Source: Pseudomonas laurylsulfatiphila (GTDB lineage Bacteria > Pseudomonadota > Gammaproteobacteria > Pseudomonadales > Pseudomonadaceae). From it: 64,000 nucleotides of DNA. The translations under genes were made by a program, and so were the position numbers. The stretch spans positions 248,001-312,000 of the forward strand of contig NZ_NIRS01000005.1 of the NCBI RefSeq assembly GCF_002934665.1, read 5' to 3'. Below the pieces are notes generated by a model. It was not told the DNA's origin. It saw only the letters and a program-made list of their open reading frames with translations, and made no database searches. Below, piece by piece: positions 7,963 to 15,974 of this stretch. Every line of letters begins with the position of its first letter. Positions within the stretch are counted from its first letter, which is position 1.

Positions 7963-8466
7963 ATGAGCCTGCCCAATCCCGCCGAACTGATCAGCCAGAT
8001 GGCCACGCGCCTGAAGGCCCACCTGGAACACCGTGGCATCAGCGACCCGCGTTTCATCGGCATTCGTACCGGCGGCGTCTGGGTGGCCCAGGCCCTGCTC
8101 AAGGAACTGGGCAGCGATGAGCCCCTCGGCACCCTCGACGTGTCCTTCTACCGCGACGATTTCAGCCAGAACGGTCTGCACCCGCAGGTTCGCCCTTCGG
8201 TGCTGCCGTTCGAGATCGAAGGCCAGCACCTGGTGCTGATCGACGACGTGCTGATGAGCGGCCGGACCATCCGCGCCGCCATGAACGAACTGTTCGACTA
8301 CGGCCGCCCGGCCAGCGTGACGCTGGTGTGCCTGCTGGACCTGGACGCCGGCGAACTGCCGATCCGCCCGAACGTGGTGGGCGCGACCTTGTCGCTGGCC
8401 GCCCACGAACGGGTGAAGCTGTCCGGCCCGGAGCTCGCGCTCGAACTGCAAGACCTCGCCCTTTAA
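7963..8466 (+). CDS. pyrR: PyrR, bifunctional pyr regulator / uracil phosphoribosyltransferase
   Basis: A 167-residue type I phosphoribosyltransferase-fold protein. The PRPP-binding loop LIDDVLMSGRTIRAAM is at about residues 91-106, and the N-terminal ISDPRFIGIRTGGVWVAQAL segment and the VSFYRDDF flexible-loop region fit PyrR. In Bacillus it binds pyr mRNA when UMP is high and also has UPRTase activity; Pseudomonas PyrR proteins are less well understood. It opens a pyrR-pyrB-pyrC' unit, with pyrB 27 bp downstream. A good ribosome-binding site (AAGGAGCAACC) precedes the ATG. Confidence 0.94.
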   Translation: MSLPNPAELISQMATRLKAHLEHRGISDPRFIGIRTGGVWVAQALLKELGSDEPLGTLDVSFYRDDFSQNGLHPQVRPSVLPFEIEGQHLVLIDDVLMSGRTIRAAMNELFDYGRPASVTLVCLLDLDAGELPIRPNVVGATLSLAAHERVKLSGPELALELQDLAL

Positions 8467-8493
8467 TTCGCCCTATTGAGAGTCCCCCTTGCG

Positions 8494-9513
8494 ATGACGC
8501 CTCTAGACACCAAGCGCCCGCTGCAGCTCAATGATCAGGGCCAGCTGCGCCACTTCCTCTCGCTCGACGGCTTGCGCCGTGAGCTGTTGACGGAAATCCT
8601 CGACACCGCCGACTCCTTCCTCGAAGTCGGCGCCCGGGCCGTGAAGAAAGTCCCGTTGCTGCGCGGCAAGACCGTGTGCAACGTGTTCTTCGAGAACTCG
8701 ACCCGTACCCGCACCACCTTCGAACTGGCGGCCCAGCGGCTCTCGGCGGACGTGATCACCCTCAACGTGTCCACGTCGTCGGCGAGCAAGGGCGAGACCC
8801 TGCTCGACACCCTGCGCAACCTGGAAGCCATGGCTGCCGACATGTTCGTCGTGCGCCACGGCGATTCCGGCGCCGCGCACTTCATCGCCGAGCATGTCTG
8901 CCCGCAAGTGGCGATCATCAACGGTGGTGACGGCCGGCACGCGCACCCGACCCAGGGCATGCTCGATATGCTCACCATCCGCCGACACAAGGGCGGGTTC
9001 GAAAACCTTTCGGTGGCCATCGTCGGCGACATCCTGCACTCGCGGGTGGCGCGCTCGAACATGCTGGCCCTGAAAACCCTCGGTTGTCCGGACATTCGCG
9101 TGATCGCACCGAAGACCCTGCTGCCGATCGGCATCGAGCAATACGGCGTGAAGGTCTACACCGACATGACCGAAGGCCTGAAGGACGTCGACGTGGTGAT
9201 CATGTTGCGTCTGCAGCGTGAACGCATGACCGGCGGCCTGCTGCCGAGCGAAGGCGAGTTCTACCGCCTGTTCGGCCTGACCACCGCGCGCCTGGCCGGC
9301 GCCAAACCCGATGCCATCGTGATGCACCCGGGGCCGATCAACCGCGGCGTGGAAATCGAGTCGGCAGTGGCCGACGGTCCGCACTCGGTGATCCTCAACC
9401 AGGTGACCTACGGGATCGCCATTCGTATGGCCGTACTGTCCATGGCCATGAGCGGGCAGACTGCGCAGCGTCAATTCGAGCAGGGCCAATTCGAACAGGA
9501 GAACGCACAGTGA
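8494..9513 (+). CDS. pyrB: Aspartate carbamoyltransferase catalytic subunit
   Basis: It joins carbamoyl phosphate and aspartate in the second step of UMP synthesis. The start MTPLDTKRPLQLND at 8494 gives 339 aa, matching the N-terminally extended Pseudomonas PyrB (about 334 aa); a GTG-type start 18 bases upstream is less likely. The carbamoyl-phosphate loop FFENSTRTRTTFELAAQRLS is at about residues 67-86, the HPTQGMLDM motif at about 151, and the aspartate-domain MLRLQRERM and HPGPINRGVEI follow. It overlaps pyrC' by four bases (GTGA), consistent with the class A dodecamer made of PyrB and the pseudo-dihydroorotase. Confidence 0.97.
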   Translation: MTPLDTKRPLQLNDQGQLRHFLSLDGLRRELLTEILDTADSFLEVGARAVKKVPLLRGKTVCNVFFENSTRTRTTFELAAQRLSADVITLNVSTSSASKGETLLDTLRNLEAMAADMFVVRHGDSGAAHFIAEHVCPQVAIINGGDGRHAHPTQGMLDMLTIRRHKGGFENLSVAIVGDILHSRVARSNMLALKTLGCPDIRVIAPKTLLPIGIEQYGVKVYTDMTEGLKDVDVVIMLRLQRERMTGGLLPSEGEFYRLFGLTTARLAGAKPDAIVMHPGPINRGVEIESAVADGPHSVILNQVTYGIAIRMAVLSMAMSGQTAQRQFEQGQFEQENAQ

Positions 9514-10781
9514 AGCTCAGCATTCTCGGCGCCCGCGTGATCGATCCGGCCAGTGGCCTGGATCAAGTGACCGATATCCACATTGAAGCCTGCAAAGTCG
9601 TCGCCCTTGGCGCGGCGCCCGCCGGTTTTGTCGCCGTCGAAACGATCGACGCCAAAGGCCTGGTGGCCGCTCCCGGCCTGGTCGACCTCAACGTTGCCCT
9701 GCGCGAGCCGGGTTACAGCCGCAAAGGCTCGATTGTCAGCGAAACCCGCGCGGCGGCGGCTGGCGGCGTGACCAGCCTGTGCTGCCCGCCGAAGACCAAA
9801 CCGGTGCTGGACACCTCGGCGGTGGCCGAACTGATCCTCGACCGCGCCCGTGAGGCCGGCAACACCAAAGTCTTCCCGATTGGCGCCCTGAGCAAAGGCC
9901 TGGACGGTGAACAGCTGGCCGAGCTGGTTGCCTTGCGCGACGCCGGTTGCGTGGCCTTCGGCAACGGCCTGGAGAGCTTCCGCAACACCCGCACCCTGTG
10001 CCGGGCGCTGGACTACGCGGCAACGTTCGACCTGACGGTGATTTTCAACTCCCAGGATTACGACCTGGCCGAAGGTGGCCTGGCTCACGAAGGCCCGACC
10101 GCCAGCTTCCTTGGTTTGCCAGGCATCCCGGAAAGCGCCGAGACCGTCGCCCTGGCCCGGGACCTGCTGCTGGTTGAACAGACCGGCGTGCGCGCGCACT
10201 TCAGCCAGCTCACCAGTGCCCGCGGCGTGGAACTGATCGCCCAGGCCCAGGCCCGGGGCTTGAAGGTGACCGCGGATGTCGCCCTGTACCAGCTGATCCT
10301 GACCGACGAAGCCCTGATCGACTTCAGCAGCCTGTATCACGTCCAGCCGCCGCTACGTACCCGCGCCGACCGCGATGGCCTGCGCGCAGCGGTGAAATCC
10401 GGCGTGATCTCGGCCATCTCCAGCCATCACCAACCTCATGAGCGTGACGCCAAGCTGGCACCGTTCGGCGCTACCGAGCCGGGCATCAGCAGCGTTGAAC
10501 TGCTGCTGCCACTGGCGATGACCCTGGTCGAAGACGGCTTGCTGGACCTGCCGACGTTGCTGAAACGCCTGAGCGCCGGCCCTGCCGAGGCCTTGCGCCT
10601 TCCGGCAGGCAAACTGGCGGTAGGTGGTGCGGCGGACATCGTGCTGTTCGACCCGGCGACCTCGACCGTCGCGGGCGAAACCTGGTTGTCGAAGGGCGAG
10701 AACTGCCCGTTCATTGGCCACAGCCTGCCGGGTGTGGTGCGTTACACCCTGGTGGATGGGCGCATTAGCCACCAGGCTTAA
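9510..10781 (+). CDS. pyrC': PyrC', catalytically dead dihydroorotase partner of PyrB
   Basis: A 423-residue dihydroorotase-like protein with a GTG start overlapping the pyrB stop. The metal-binding motif that should read DxHxHxREPG is DLNVALREPGY (about residues 54-64), so both histidines are missing. This fits the known Pseudomonas PyrC' (also PyrX), which has lost dihydroorotase activity and instead holds the aspartate carbamoyltransferase complex together; the active PyrC is encoded elsewhere. The amidohydrolase composite sandwich is otherwise kept (ISSHHQPHERDAK, PAEALRLPAGKLAVGGAADI). It ends a few bases before a long palindrome that could terminate transcription. Confidence 0.95.
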   Translation: MKLSILGARVIDPASGLDQVTDIHIEACKVVALGAAPAGFVAVETIDAKGLVAAPGLVDLNVALREPGYSRKGSIVSETRAAAAGGVTSLCCPPKTKPVLDTSAVAELILDRAREAGNTKVFPIGALSKGLDGEQLAELVALRDAGCVAFGNGLESFRNTRTLCRALDYAATFDLTVIFNSQDYDLAEGGLAHEGPTASFLGLPGIPESAETVALARDLLLVEQTGVRAHFSQLTSARGVELIAQAQARGLKVTADVALYQLILTDEALIDFSSLYHVQPPLRTRADRDGLRAAVKSGVISAISSHHQPHERDAKLAPFGATEPGISSVELLLPLAMTLVEDGLLDLPTLLKRLSAGPAEALRLPAGKLAVGGAADIVLFDPATSTVAGETWLSKGENCPFIGHSLPGVVRYTLVDGRISHQA

Positions 10782-10785
10782 AAAC

Positions 10786-10863
10786 AAAAGATCGCAGCCT
10801 GCGGCAGCTCCTACAGGGAAATGCATATTCCTGTGTAGGAGCTGCCGCAGGCTGCGATCTTTT
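10786..10863. repeat. Long palindrome, second repeat family (GATCGCAGCC...GGCTGCGATC)
   Basis: AAAAGATCGCAGCCTGCGGC (10786-10805) is repeated inverted with GCCGCAGGCTGCGATCTTTT, enclosing GTAGGAGC-type segments. A-rich on one side and T-rich on the other, it could act as a bidirectional terminator between the convergent pyrC' and TM2 genes. It belongs with the elements at 12175, 43109 and 50627. Confidence 0.9.
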
Positions 10864-10869
10864 CTTCGC

Positions 10870-11289
10870 TTATCGACGCTGCGCGTTACGCACGGAAACC
10901 TGGTCATTCAACGTCCAGAAGTCATACAGCACGCCAATAAAGAACAGCCCACCCGTCAGCAGGTACAGCAGCCCGCTGATCCATTTCCCTTGATACATCC
11001 GGTGCACGCCGAACACCCCGAGAAACGTCAGCAGAATCCACGCCACGTTGTATTCGATAGGCCCCGCGGTAAACCGCAGGTCAGCCTCGCGATCCATCGC
11101 CGGGATCAGGAACAGGTCGATCAGCCAGCCGATGCCCAGCAAACCAAAGGTGAAGAACCAGATCGTCCCGGTCACCGGCTTGCCGTAATAGAAACGGTGA
11201 GCGCCGGTAAATCCGAAAATCCACAGCAAATAACCGATCACTTTGCTGTGGGTGTCTTGCTGCGGAAAAGTCTGTTGATAGGGGTTCAT
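10870..11289 (-). CDS. TM2-domain membrane protein
   Basis: A 139-residue small membrane protein. The start MNPYQQTFPQQDTHSKVIGY at 11289 is chosen over one 39 bases upstream because it fits the family. Residues 15-75 hold a TM2-type domain: hydrophobic helix VIGYLLWIFGFTGAHRFYYG with the characteristic G-x-H-R-F-Y-x-G turn, then a second helix IWFFTFGLLGIGWLIDLFLI. A second copy follows (WILLTFLGVFGVHRMYQGKW, then GLLYLLTGGLFFIGVLYDFW), so the protein consists of two tandem TM2 units. TM2 proteins have no agreed molecular function. It converges on pyrC' with a palindrome between them. Confidence 0.85.
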   Translation of the reverse strand: MNPYQQTFPQQDTHSKVIGYLLWIFGFTGAHRFYYGKPVTGTIWFFTFGLLGIGWLIDLFLIPAMDREADLRFTAGPIEYNVAWILLTFLGVFGVHRMYQGKWISGLLYLLTGGLFFIGVLYDFWTLNDQVSVRNAQRR

Positions 11290-11540
11290 GAATGACCTCG
11301 ATTCACACGATAGATAAATATTCTTCAATTCTTTGTGACTTTTTTACAGGCACCCGACGTATGGCAAATGCTACCTTCACTCCCGTCAAAGCCTTGTAAC
11401 ACCGGACTTCTGTCCGACAATTGCGCCATTTTGCCGCTTTTTTGCCACCATTGTCCCCCAGGTTGAATCGACCAACGGCCTCGGAAGCGGCAAAAAAGCT
11501 GTTATAAAGTTGCGCGCTAACTTATTAAGAGCCTTGCCTA
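11290..11540. other. Divergent intergenic region TM2 gene / NlpC-P60 gene
   Basis: This 251-bp stretch is AT-richer than its surroundings. It contains runs such as TGACTTTTTTACAGG and GGCAAAAAAGCTGTTATAAAG. TATAAA at 11503-11508 is a possible -10 box for the hydrolase gene, but no matching -35 lies 16-18 bases upstream. No small ORF with a ribosome-binding site stands out. Confidence 0.4.
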
Positions 11541-12161
11541 ATGCGTTCATTTTTCAAGACATGGCTAACCATTTGCCTTTTGATGCCACTGGCCGCCCAC
11601 GCCACCAATCGTGAGCAACGTCTTCCTAACGTTAATGGTTACACCCCAAAATCCCATGTCTCTGCTCCTTCGAGCAAAGACAAGAAATCCGCCAAATATG
11701 CTCCAAGCCTGGCCAACAGCAAAAGCGGCCTGGTTCCACCGATGGGTACTAAGGAAAGCAGCGACGTGCTGAGCCGCGCCGTAAACGTCCTTGGCACTCC
11801 CTATCGTTGGGGCGGCAGCAGTCCAAGCAAAGGCTTCGATTGCAGCGGCCTGGTGAAATACGCGTTCAACGACGCCACGTTCGACCTGCCACGCACCTCC
11901 AACGCCATGGCCAGCGGTCATGGGGAGAAAGTCGATCGCAACGACCTGAAGCCGGGCGACCTGATTTTCTTCAACATCAAGAGCCGCCGGGTCAATCACG
12001 TCGCCATCTACCTGGGCAACGACCGTTTCATCCACGCGCCACGTCGCGGCAAGTCGGTGAGCATCGACACCTTGAAGAAACCGTACTGGGAAAACCACTA
12101 CGTGGTTGCCAAGCGGGTTCTGCCGAAAGAACCGAATCAGATGCGTGTGGTTCAGCGCTGA
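11541..12161 (+). CDS. NlpC/P60 (peptidase C40) cell-wall hydrolase, secreted
   Basis: A 206-residue exported peptidase likely cutting peptide bonds in peptidoglycan stem peptides. A signal peptide is at residues 1-21 (MRSFFKTWLTICLLMPLAAH A) with cleavage after the Ala. A Lys/Ser-rich low-complexity stretch follows, then the C40 domain from about 75: VNVLGTPYRWGGSSPSKGFD, catalytic Cys in DCSGLVKYAF, catalytic His in NHVAIYLGN and a third polar residue, His, in RFIHAPRRG. The single-domain layout resembles Spr/MepS-like and NlpC proteins, but I see no lipobox Cys. It stands alone with its own leader. A palindrome follows the stop. Confidence 0.9.
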   Translation: MRSFFKTWLTICLLMPLAAHATNREQRLPNVNGYTPKSHVSAPSSKDKKSAKYAPSLANSKSGLVPPMGTKESSDVLSRAVNVLGTPYRWGGSSPSKGFDCSGLVKYAFNDATFDLPRTSNAMASGHGEKVDRNDLKPGDLIFFNIKSRRVNHVAIYLGNDRFIHAPRRGKSVSIDTLKKPYWENHYVVAKRVLPKEPNQMRVVQR

Positions 12162-12174
12162 TTGAAGCAAGGTC

Positions 12175-12246
12175 AAAGGATCGCAACCTTCGGCAGCTCC
12201 CACAGGACACATCCTGTGTAGGAGCTGCCGAAGGCTGCGATCTTTT
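12175..12246. repeat. Long palindrome, second repeat family
   Basis: GGATCGCAACCTTCGGCAGC at the left and GAGCTGCCGAAGGCTGCGAT at the right are near-perfect inverse copies, with one A/G difference in the left arm. It sits between the convergent NlpC/P60 gene and pilT and ends in TTTT, compatible with terminator activity. Confidence 0.9.
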
Positions 12247-12259
12247 GCTTTCAGGGCTA

Positions 12260-13294
12260 TCAAAACCCCTCCGGTGACCGCGCCTTCTCCCGCGCATGTT
12301 CACGACTGATCAACCCCCTGGTCACCAGGTCCTTCAAGCTCATATCCAGCGTCTGCATTCCCAACGCCCCTCCCGACTGAATCGCCGAGTACATCTGCGC
12401 CAACTTGTCCTCGCGGATCAAGTTGCGGATCGCCGACGTCCCCAACATGATTTCGTGGGCCGCGATGCGTCCGCCGCCGACCTTCTTCACCAGCGTCTGG
12501 GACACCACCGCCAGCAGTGACTCGGAGAGCATCGAGCGCACCATTGACTTCTCGTCCCCCGGAAACACGTCCACCACCCGGTCAATGGTCTTCGCCGCCG
12601 ACGTGGTGTGCAGCGTGCCGAACACCAGATGGCCGGTTTCGGCGGCGGTCAACGCCAGGCGTATGGTTTCCAGATCGCGCATCTCCCCCACCAGAATCAC
12701 GTCCGGGTCCTCCCGCAACGCCGAGCGCAAGGCCGTGGCGAAGCTGCGGGTATCGCGGTGGACCTCACGCTGGTTGATCAGGCACTTGCGTGGCTCGTGG
12801 ACAAACTCGATAGGGTCTTCAATGGTGAGGATGTGGTGATGGCGATGGTTATTGAGGTAGTCGATCATCGCCGCCAGCGTGGTGGATTTTCCGGAACCGG
12901 TCGGGCCAGTCACCAGCACCAGGCCTCGGGGAGCGTCGGTCATTTTGCGAAACACTTCTCCCATACCCAGTTCGTCCATGCTCTGCACTTTTGCCGGAAT
13001 GGTGCGAAACACCGCACCCGCGCCTCGGCTCTGATTGAACGCATTGGCCCGAAAACGCGCCACACCGGGCACTTCAAAGGAAAAGTCGATTTCCAGATGC
13101 TTCTCAAAGTCCACCCGCTGGGTGTCGTTCATGATGGCATCGATCAGCGCCTGCACCTGCTGGTGGTCCAGGGCCGGCAGGTTGATGCGCCGCACATCGC
13201 CATCCACCCGAATCATCGGTGGCAGGCCAGCAGACAAATGCAGGTCCGATGCCCCCTGTTTGGCGCTGAACGCCAGCAGTTCAGTGATATCCAT
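12260..13294 (-). CDS. pilT: PilT, type IV pilus retraction ATPase
   Basis: A 344-residue hexameric ATPase at the pilus base that powers depolymerisation of pilin. The start MDITELLAFSAKQGASDLHL at 13294 equals that of P. aeruginosa PilT. Motifs in order: N-terminal PAS-like domain, Walker A GPTGSGKSTTLAAM (about 129-142), Asp box TIEDPIEFVH, Walker B LREDPDVILVGEMRDLETIR, His box LVFGTLHTTSAAKTIDRVVD, and the C-terminal AIRNLIRE retraction motif. It is divergent from yggS, as in other pseudomonads. No pilU follows it; the next item downstream is a palindrome and a convergent gene. Confidence 0.97.
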   Translation of the reverse strand: MDITELLAFSAKQGASDLHLSAGLPPMIRVDGDVRRINLPALDHQQVQALIDAIMNDTQRVDFEKHLEIDFSFEVPGVARFRANAFNQSRGAGAVFRTIPAKVQSMDELGMGEVFRKMTDAPRGLVLVTGPTGSGKSTTLAAMIDYLNNHRHHHILTIEDPIEFVHEPRKCLINQREVHRDTRSFATALRSALREDPDVILVGEMRDLETIRLALTAAETGHLVFGTLHTTSAAKTIDRVVDVFPGDEKSMVRSMLSESLLAVVSQTLVKKVGGGRIAAHEIMLGTSAIRNLIREDKLAQMYSAIQSGGALGMQTLDMSLKDLVTRGLISREHAREKARSPEGF

Positions 13295-13350
13295 AGCGCC
13301 TCTCAATTCCAGTAGAATGCCGCGAACCTTCAGACCGCTGGCGCCTCTTG

Positions 13351-14037
13351 ATGTCCACCATAGCAGACAACATTCTCGAAGTTAGTTCGCGCATCCATGC
13401 CGCAACACTTGCCGCCAATCGCGCCGAAAACAGCGTCCATCTGCTGGCCGTGAGCAAGACCAAACCCGCACAGGACCTGCGTGAAGCCTACGCCGCCGGC
13501 CTGCGCGACTTTGGCGAGAACTACCTGCAGGAGGCGCTGGGCAAACAGCTTGAACTGGCCGACCTGCCCTTGATCTGGCACTTCATCGGCCCCATTCAAT
13601 CGAACAAGACTCGTGCTATCGCCGAGCACTTCGACTGGGTGCATTCCGTGGATCGTCTGAAAATCGCACAACGCCTGTCCGAACAACGTCCTGCCGATTT
13701 GCCGCCCCTGAATATCTGCATTCAGGTCAACGTCAGCGGTGAAGCCAGCAAATCCGGCTGCACCCCGGCTGACCTGCCGGCCCTGGCCAGCGCCATCAGC
13801 GCCCTGCCGCGCCTGACGTTGCGCGGGCTGATGGCCATCCCTGAGCCGACTGAAGATCGCGCCGCCCAGGACGCCGCGTTTGCGGCCGTGCAAAGCCTGC
13901 AAGCCAGCCTGAATCTGCCACTCGACACACTTTCCATGGGCATGAGCCACGACCTTGAGTCGGCCATTGCCCAGGGCGCCACCTGGGTCCGTATCGGTAC
14001 GGCCCTGTTTGGCGCCCGTGATTACGATCGGCCATAA
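13351..14037 (+). CDS. yggS: YggS-type pyridoxal phosphate homeostasis protein
   Basis: A 228-residue PLP-binding protein of the alanine-racemase N-terminal fold family (PLPHP/PROSC/YggS), which buffers PLP rather than catalysing a known reaction. The start is the ATG at 13351 (MSTIADNILEVSSRIHAAT); a TTG one codon earlier is possible. The PLP lysine is in LLAVSKTKPAQDL (about residue 36); HFIGPIQSNKTRAI and SMGMSHDLESAI...WVRIGTALFG are hallmark segments. It is first in the yggS-proC-yggT-yggU cluster common to proteobacteria. Confidence 0.95.
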   Translation: MSTIADNILEVSSRIHAATLAANRAENSVHLLAVSKTKPAQDLREAYAAGLRDFGENYLQEALGKQLELADLPLIWHFIGPIQSNKTRAIAEHFDWVHSVDRLKIAQRLSEQRPADLPPLNICIQVNVSGEASKSGCTPADLPALASAISALPRLTLRGLMAIPEPTEDRAAQDAAFAAVQSLQASLNLPLDTLSMGMSHDLESAIAQGATWVRIGTALFGARDYDRP

Positions 14038-14072
14038 CCCATGACCGACGCTCTTCTTTATAAGGACCTGAC

Positions 14073-14891
14073 ATGAGCAAGACGCGTATTGCCTTTATCG
14101 GTGCCGGTAACATGGCCGCCAGCCTGATCGGCGGCCTGCGGGCCAAGGGTCTGGAAGCCGCGCAGATCCGCGCCAGCGATCCGGGCGAAGAAACCCGCGC
14201 CCGCGTGAGCGCTGAACACGGCATCGAAACCTTCGCCGACAACGCCCAGGCCATCGAAGGCGCCGACGTCGTCGTCCTTGCGGTCAAGCCGCAGGCGATG
14301 AAAGCCGTGTGCGAAGCGATTCGCCCAAGCCTCAAGCCCCATCAACTGGTGGTGTCGATTGCCGCAGGCATCACCTGCGCCAGCATGAACAACTGGCTTG
14401 GCGCCCAGCCGATCGTGCGCTGCATGCCCAACACCCCGGCGCTACTGCGTCAGGGCGTGAGCGGCTTGTTCGCAACAGCCCAAGTGACCGCCGAACAGCG
14501 TCAGCAAGCCCAGGAGCTGCTGTCCGCGGTCGGCATCGCCTTATGGCTCAATGAAGAGCAGCAACTGGATGCCGTCACCGCCGTTTCCGGCTCGGGCCCG
14601 GCGTATTTCTTCCTGCTGATCGAGGCCATGACCGCCGCCGGCGTGAAACTTGGCCTGCCGGCGGACATCGCCGCGCAACTGACCTTGCAGACCGCACTGG
14701 GCGCCGCGCACATGGCCGTCTCCAGCGACGTCGACGCGGCCGAGCTGCGCCGCCGTGTCACCTCCCCTGCGGGCACCACGGAAGCTGCAATCAAGTCGTT
14801 CCAGGCCAATGGTTTTGAAGCCCTGGTCGAAAAAGCACTCGGCGCTGCCGCGCATCGCTCGGCCGAGATGGCCGAACAATTGGGTCAATAA
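14073..14891 (+). CDS. proC: Pyrroline-5-carboxylate reductase
   Basis: NAD(P)H-dependent reduction of pyrroline-5-carboxylate to proline, the last step of proline synthesis. The protein has 272 residues, the usual length. The N-terminal Rossmann motif is IAFIGAGNMAASLIGGL; the conserved VVLAVKPQAM and CMPNTPALLRQGVSGLFA follow; and the C-terminal dimer domain carries the P5C signature AVSGSGPAYFFLLIEAMTAA and the TSPAGTTEAAIKSF segment. A GTAACA-spaced RBS, AAGGACC, precedes the ATG. It is followed by yggT after 10 bp. Confidence 0.97.
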   Translation: MSKTRIAFIGAGNMAASLIGGLRAKGLEAAQIRASDPGEETRARVSAEHGIETFADNAQAIEGADVVVLAVKPQAMKAVCEAIRPSLKPHQLVVSIAAGITCASMNNWLGAQPIVRCMPNTPALLRQGVSGLFATAQVTAEQRQQAQELLSAVGIALWLNEEQQLDAVTAVSGSGPAYFFLLIEAMTAAGVKLGLPADIAAQLTLQTALGAAHMAVSSDVDAAELRRRVTSPAGTTEAAIKSFQANGFEALVEKALGAAAHRSAEMAEQLGQ

Positions 14892-14901
14892 GGAGCTTTT
14901 C

Positions 14902-15492
14902 ATGATTGGATTGAACACCGCAGCGGTCTACGTGCTGCAAACCCTCGGCAGCCTGTACCTGCTGATCGTTCTGATGCGCTTCGTACTGCAACTGGTGCGG
15001 GCGAATTTCTACAACCCGATCTGCCAGTTCATCGTCAAGGCCACCCAGCCGCTGCTCAAGCCGCTGCGCCGGATCATCCCGAGCGTGTTCGGCCTGGACA
15101 TGTCCTCGCTGGTGCTGGCAATCCTGGTGCAACTGGCACTCATGGCCCTGACCCTGTTGCTGACCTACGGCACCACCGGCAATCCGCTGCAACTGCTGAT
15201 CTGGTCGATCATCGGTGTGACCGCGCTATTCCTGAACATCTTCTTCTTTGCCCTGATCATCAGCGTGATCCTGTCCTGGGTCGCACCGGGCAGCCATAAC
15301 CCGGGCGCCGAACTGGTGAACGACGTCTGCGAGCCGGCCCTGGCGCCGTTCCGCAAATTCCTGCCGAACCTGGGCGGGCTTGATCTGTCGCCGATCTTTG
15401 CGTTCCTGGCGATCAAACTGATCGACATGCTGGTGATCAACAACCTCGCCGCCTTGACCCTGATGCCGGAAATCCTCCGCGTGTTGATCTGA
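14902..15492 (+). CDS. yggT: YggT family integral membrane protein
   Basis: A 196-residue inner-membrane protein with two YggT repeats. The ATG at 14902 is preceded by AAGGAGC and begins MIGLNTAAVYVLQTLGSLYL; longer in-frame starts would overlap proC. The first half has YLLIVLMRFVLQLVRANFYN and PLLKPLRRIIPSVFGLDMSS; the second repeats the pattern with SVILSWVAPGSHN and ALAPFRKFLPNLGGLDLSPI. Homologues have been tied to osmotic tolerance, potassium or cation handling and, in plants, thylakoid/nucleoid organisation; no biochemical role is settled. It is part of the yggS cluster. Confidence 0.92.
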   Translation: MIGLNTAAVYVLQTLGSLYLLIVLMRFVLQLVRANFYNPICQFIVKATQPLLKPLRRIIPSVFGLDMSSLVLAILVQLALMALTLLLTYGTTGNPLQLLIWSIIGVTALFLNIFFFALIISVILSWVAPGSHNPGAELVNDVCEPALAPFRKFLPNLGGLDLSPIFAFLAIKLIDMLVINNLAALTLMPEILRVLI

Positions 15493-15496
15493 CCCG

Positions 15497-15793
15497 GTGA
15501 GCTGGTTTCGCTGGGACGGTGACGACCTGATTCTTGAGTGTCACCTGCAACCGGCAGCCCGTAGCGATGACTTCGCCGGGCTGCACGGTGATCGCCTGAA
15601 GATCCGCCTGACCGCGCCGCCGGTCGAGGGCAAGGCCAACGCGTATCTGATGGCGTTTCTGGCCAAGGCCTTTGGCGTGTCCAAGAGCCAGGTCTGCTTG
15701 ATCAGTGGCGAGCTGAACCGGCAGAAGCGGGTGCGAATTTGCTCGCCGAAGAAGTTGCCGGACTTGCCTGATCTGGTGCGCCCGGCAGGCTGA
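15497..15793 (+). CDS. yggU: DUF167 (YggU family) small protein
   Basis: A 98-residue cytoplasmic protein with a GTG start (MSWFRWDGDDLILECHLQPA), only 4 bp after the yggT stop. The DUF167 pattern is clear: LKIRLTAPPVEGKANAYLMA followed by FLAKAFGVSKSQVCLISGEL and a basic tail. Function unknown in the family, although it is nearly always found with yggT. Confidence 0.92.
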   Translation: MSWFRWDGDDLILECHLQPAARSDDFAGLHGDRLKIRLTAPPVEGKANAYLMAFLAKAFGVSKSQVCLISGELNRQKRVRICSPKKLPDLPDLVRPAG

Positions 15794-15807
15794 CCGCGTC
15801 ATCGTTC

Positions 15808-15870
15808 ATCGCGAGCAGGCTCGCTCCCACATGGACTGCATCAATCCTGTGGGAGCGAGCCTGCTCGCGA
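15808..15870. repeat. Short outward REP pair
   Basis: ATCGCGAGCAGGCTCGCTCC at the left and GTGGGAGCGAGCCTGCTCGC at the right enclose about 20 bases. The orientation is opposite to that of the pairs at 2941 and 4651. Confidence 0.9.
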
Positions 15871-15916
15871 ATGGCACACCTCGGTCTTACATGAAAAAAT
15901 CAGCTCGGACCTTTGC

Positions 15917-15945
15917 TTGCCGCTAACCCCAGCGGTCTTTAGACT
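15917..15945 (+). promoter_or_regulatory. Candidate sigma-70 promoter of metX
   Basis: TTGCCG (15917-15922) and TAGACT (15940-15945) are separated by 17 bases, and the metX start at 15975 lies 30 bases further on. Both boxes match the consensus partly (4 of 6 each). Nothing else in the 104-bp gap after the REP looks better. Confidence 0.4.
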
Positions 15946-15974
15946 TACGCCTCATTTCAATGAGAGCAGGGTCG

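Noticed and set aside
10624..11295. Plus-strand frame joining the pyrC' end, the palindrome and the TM2 antisense
   Set aside because: It crosses a repeat and opposes the TM2 gene, whose membrane motifs are clear.
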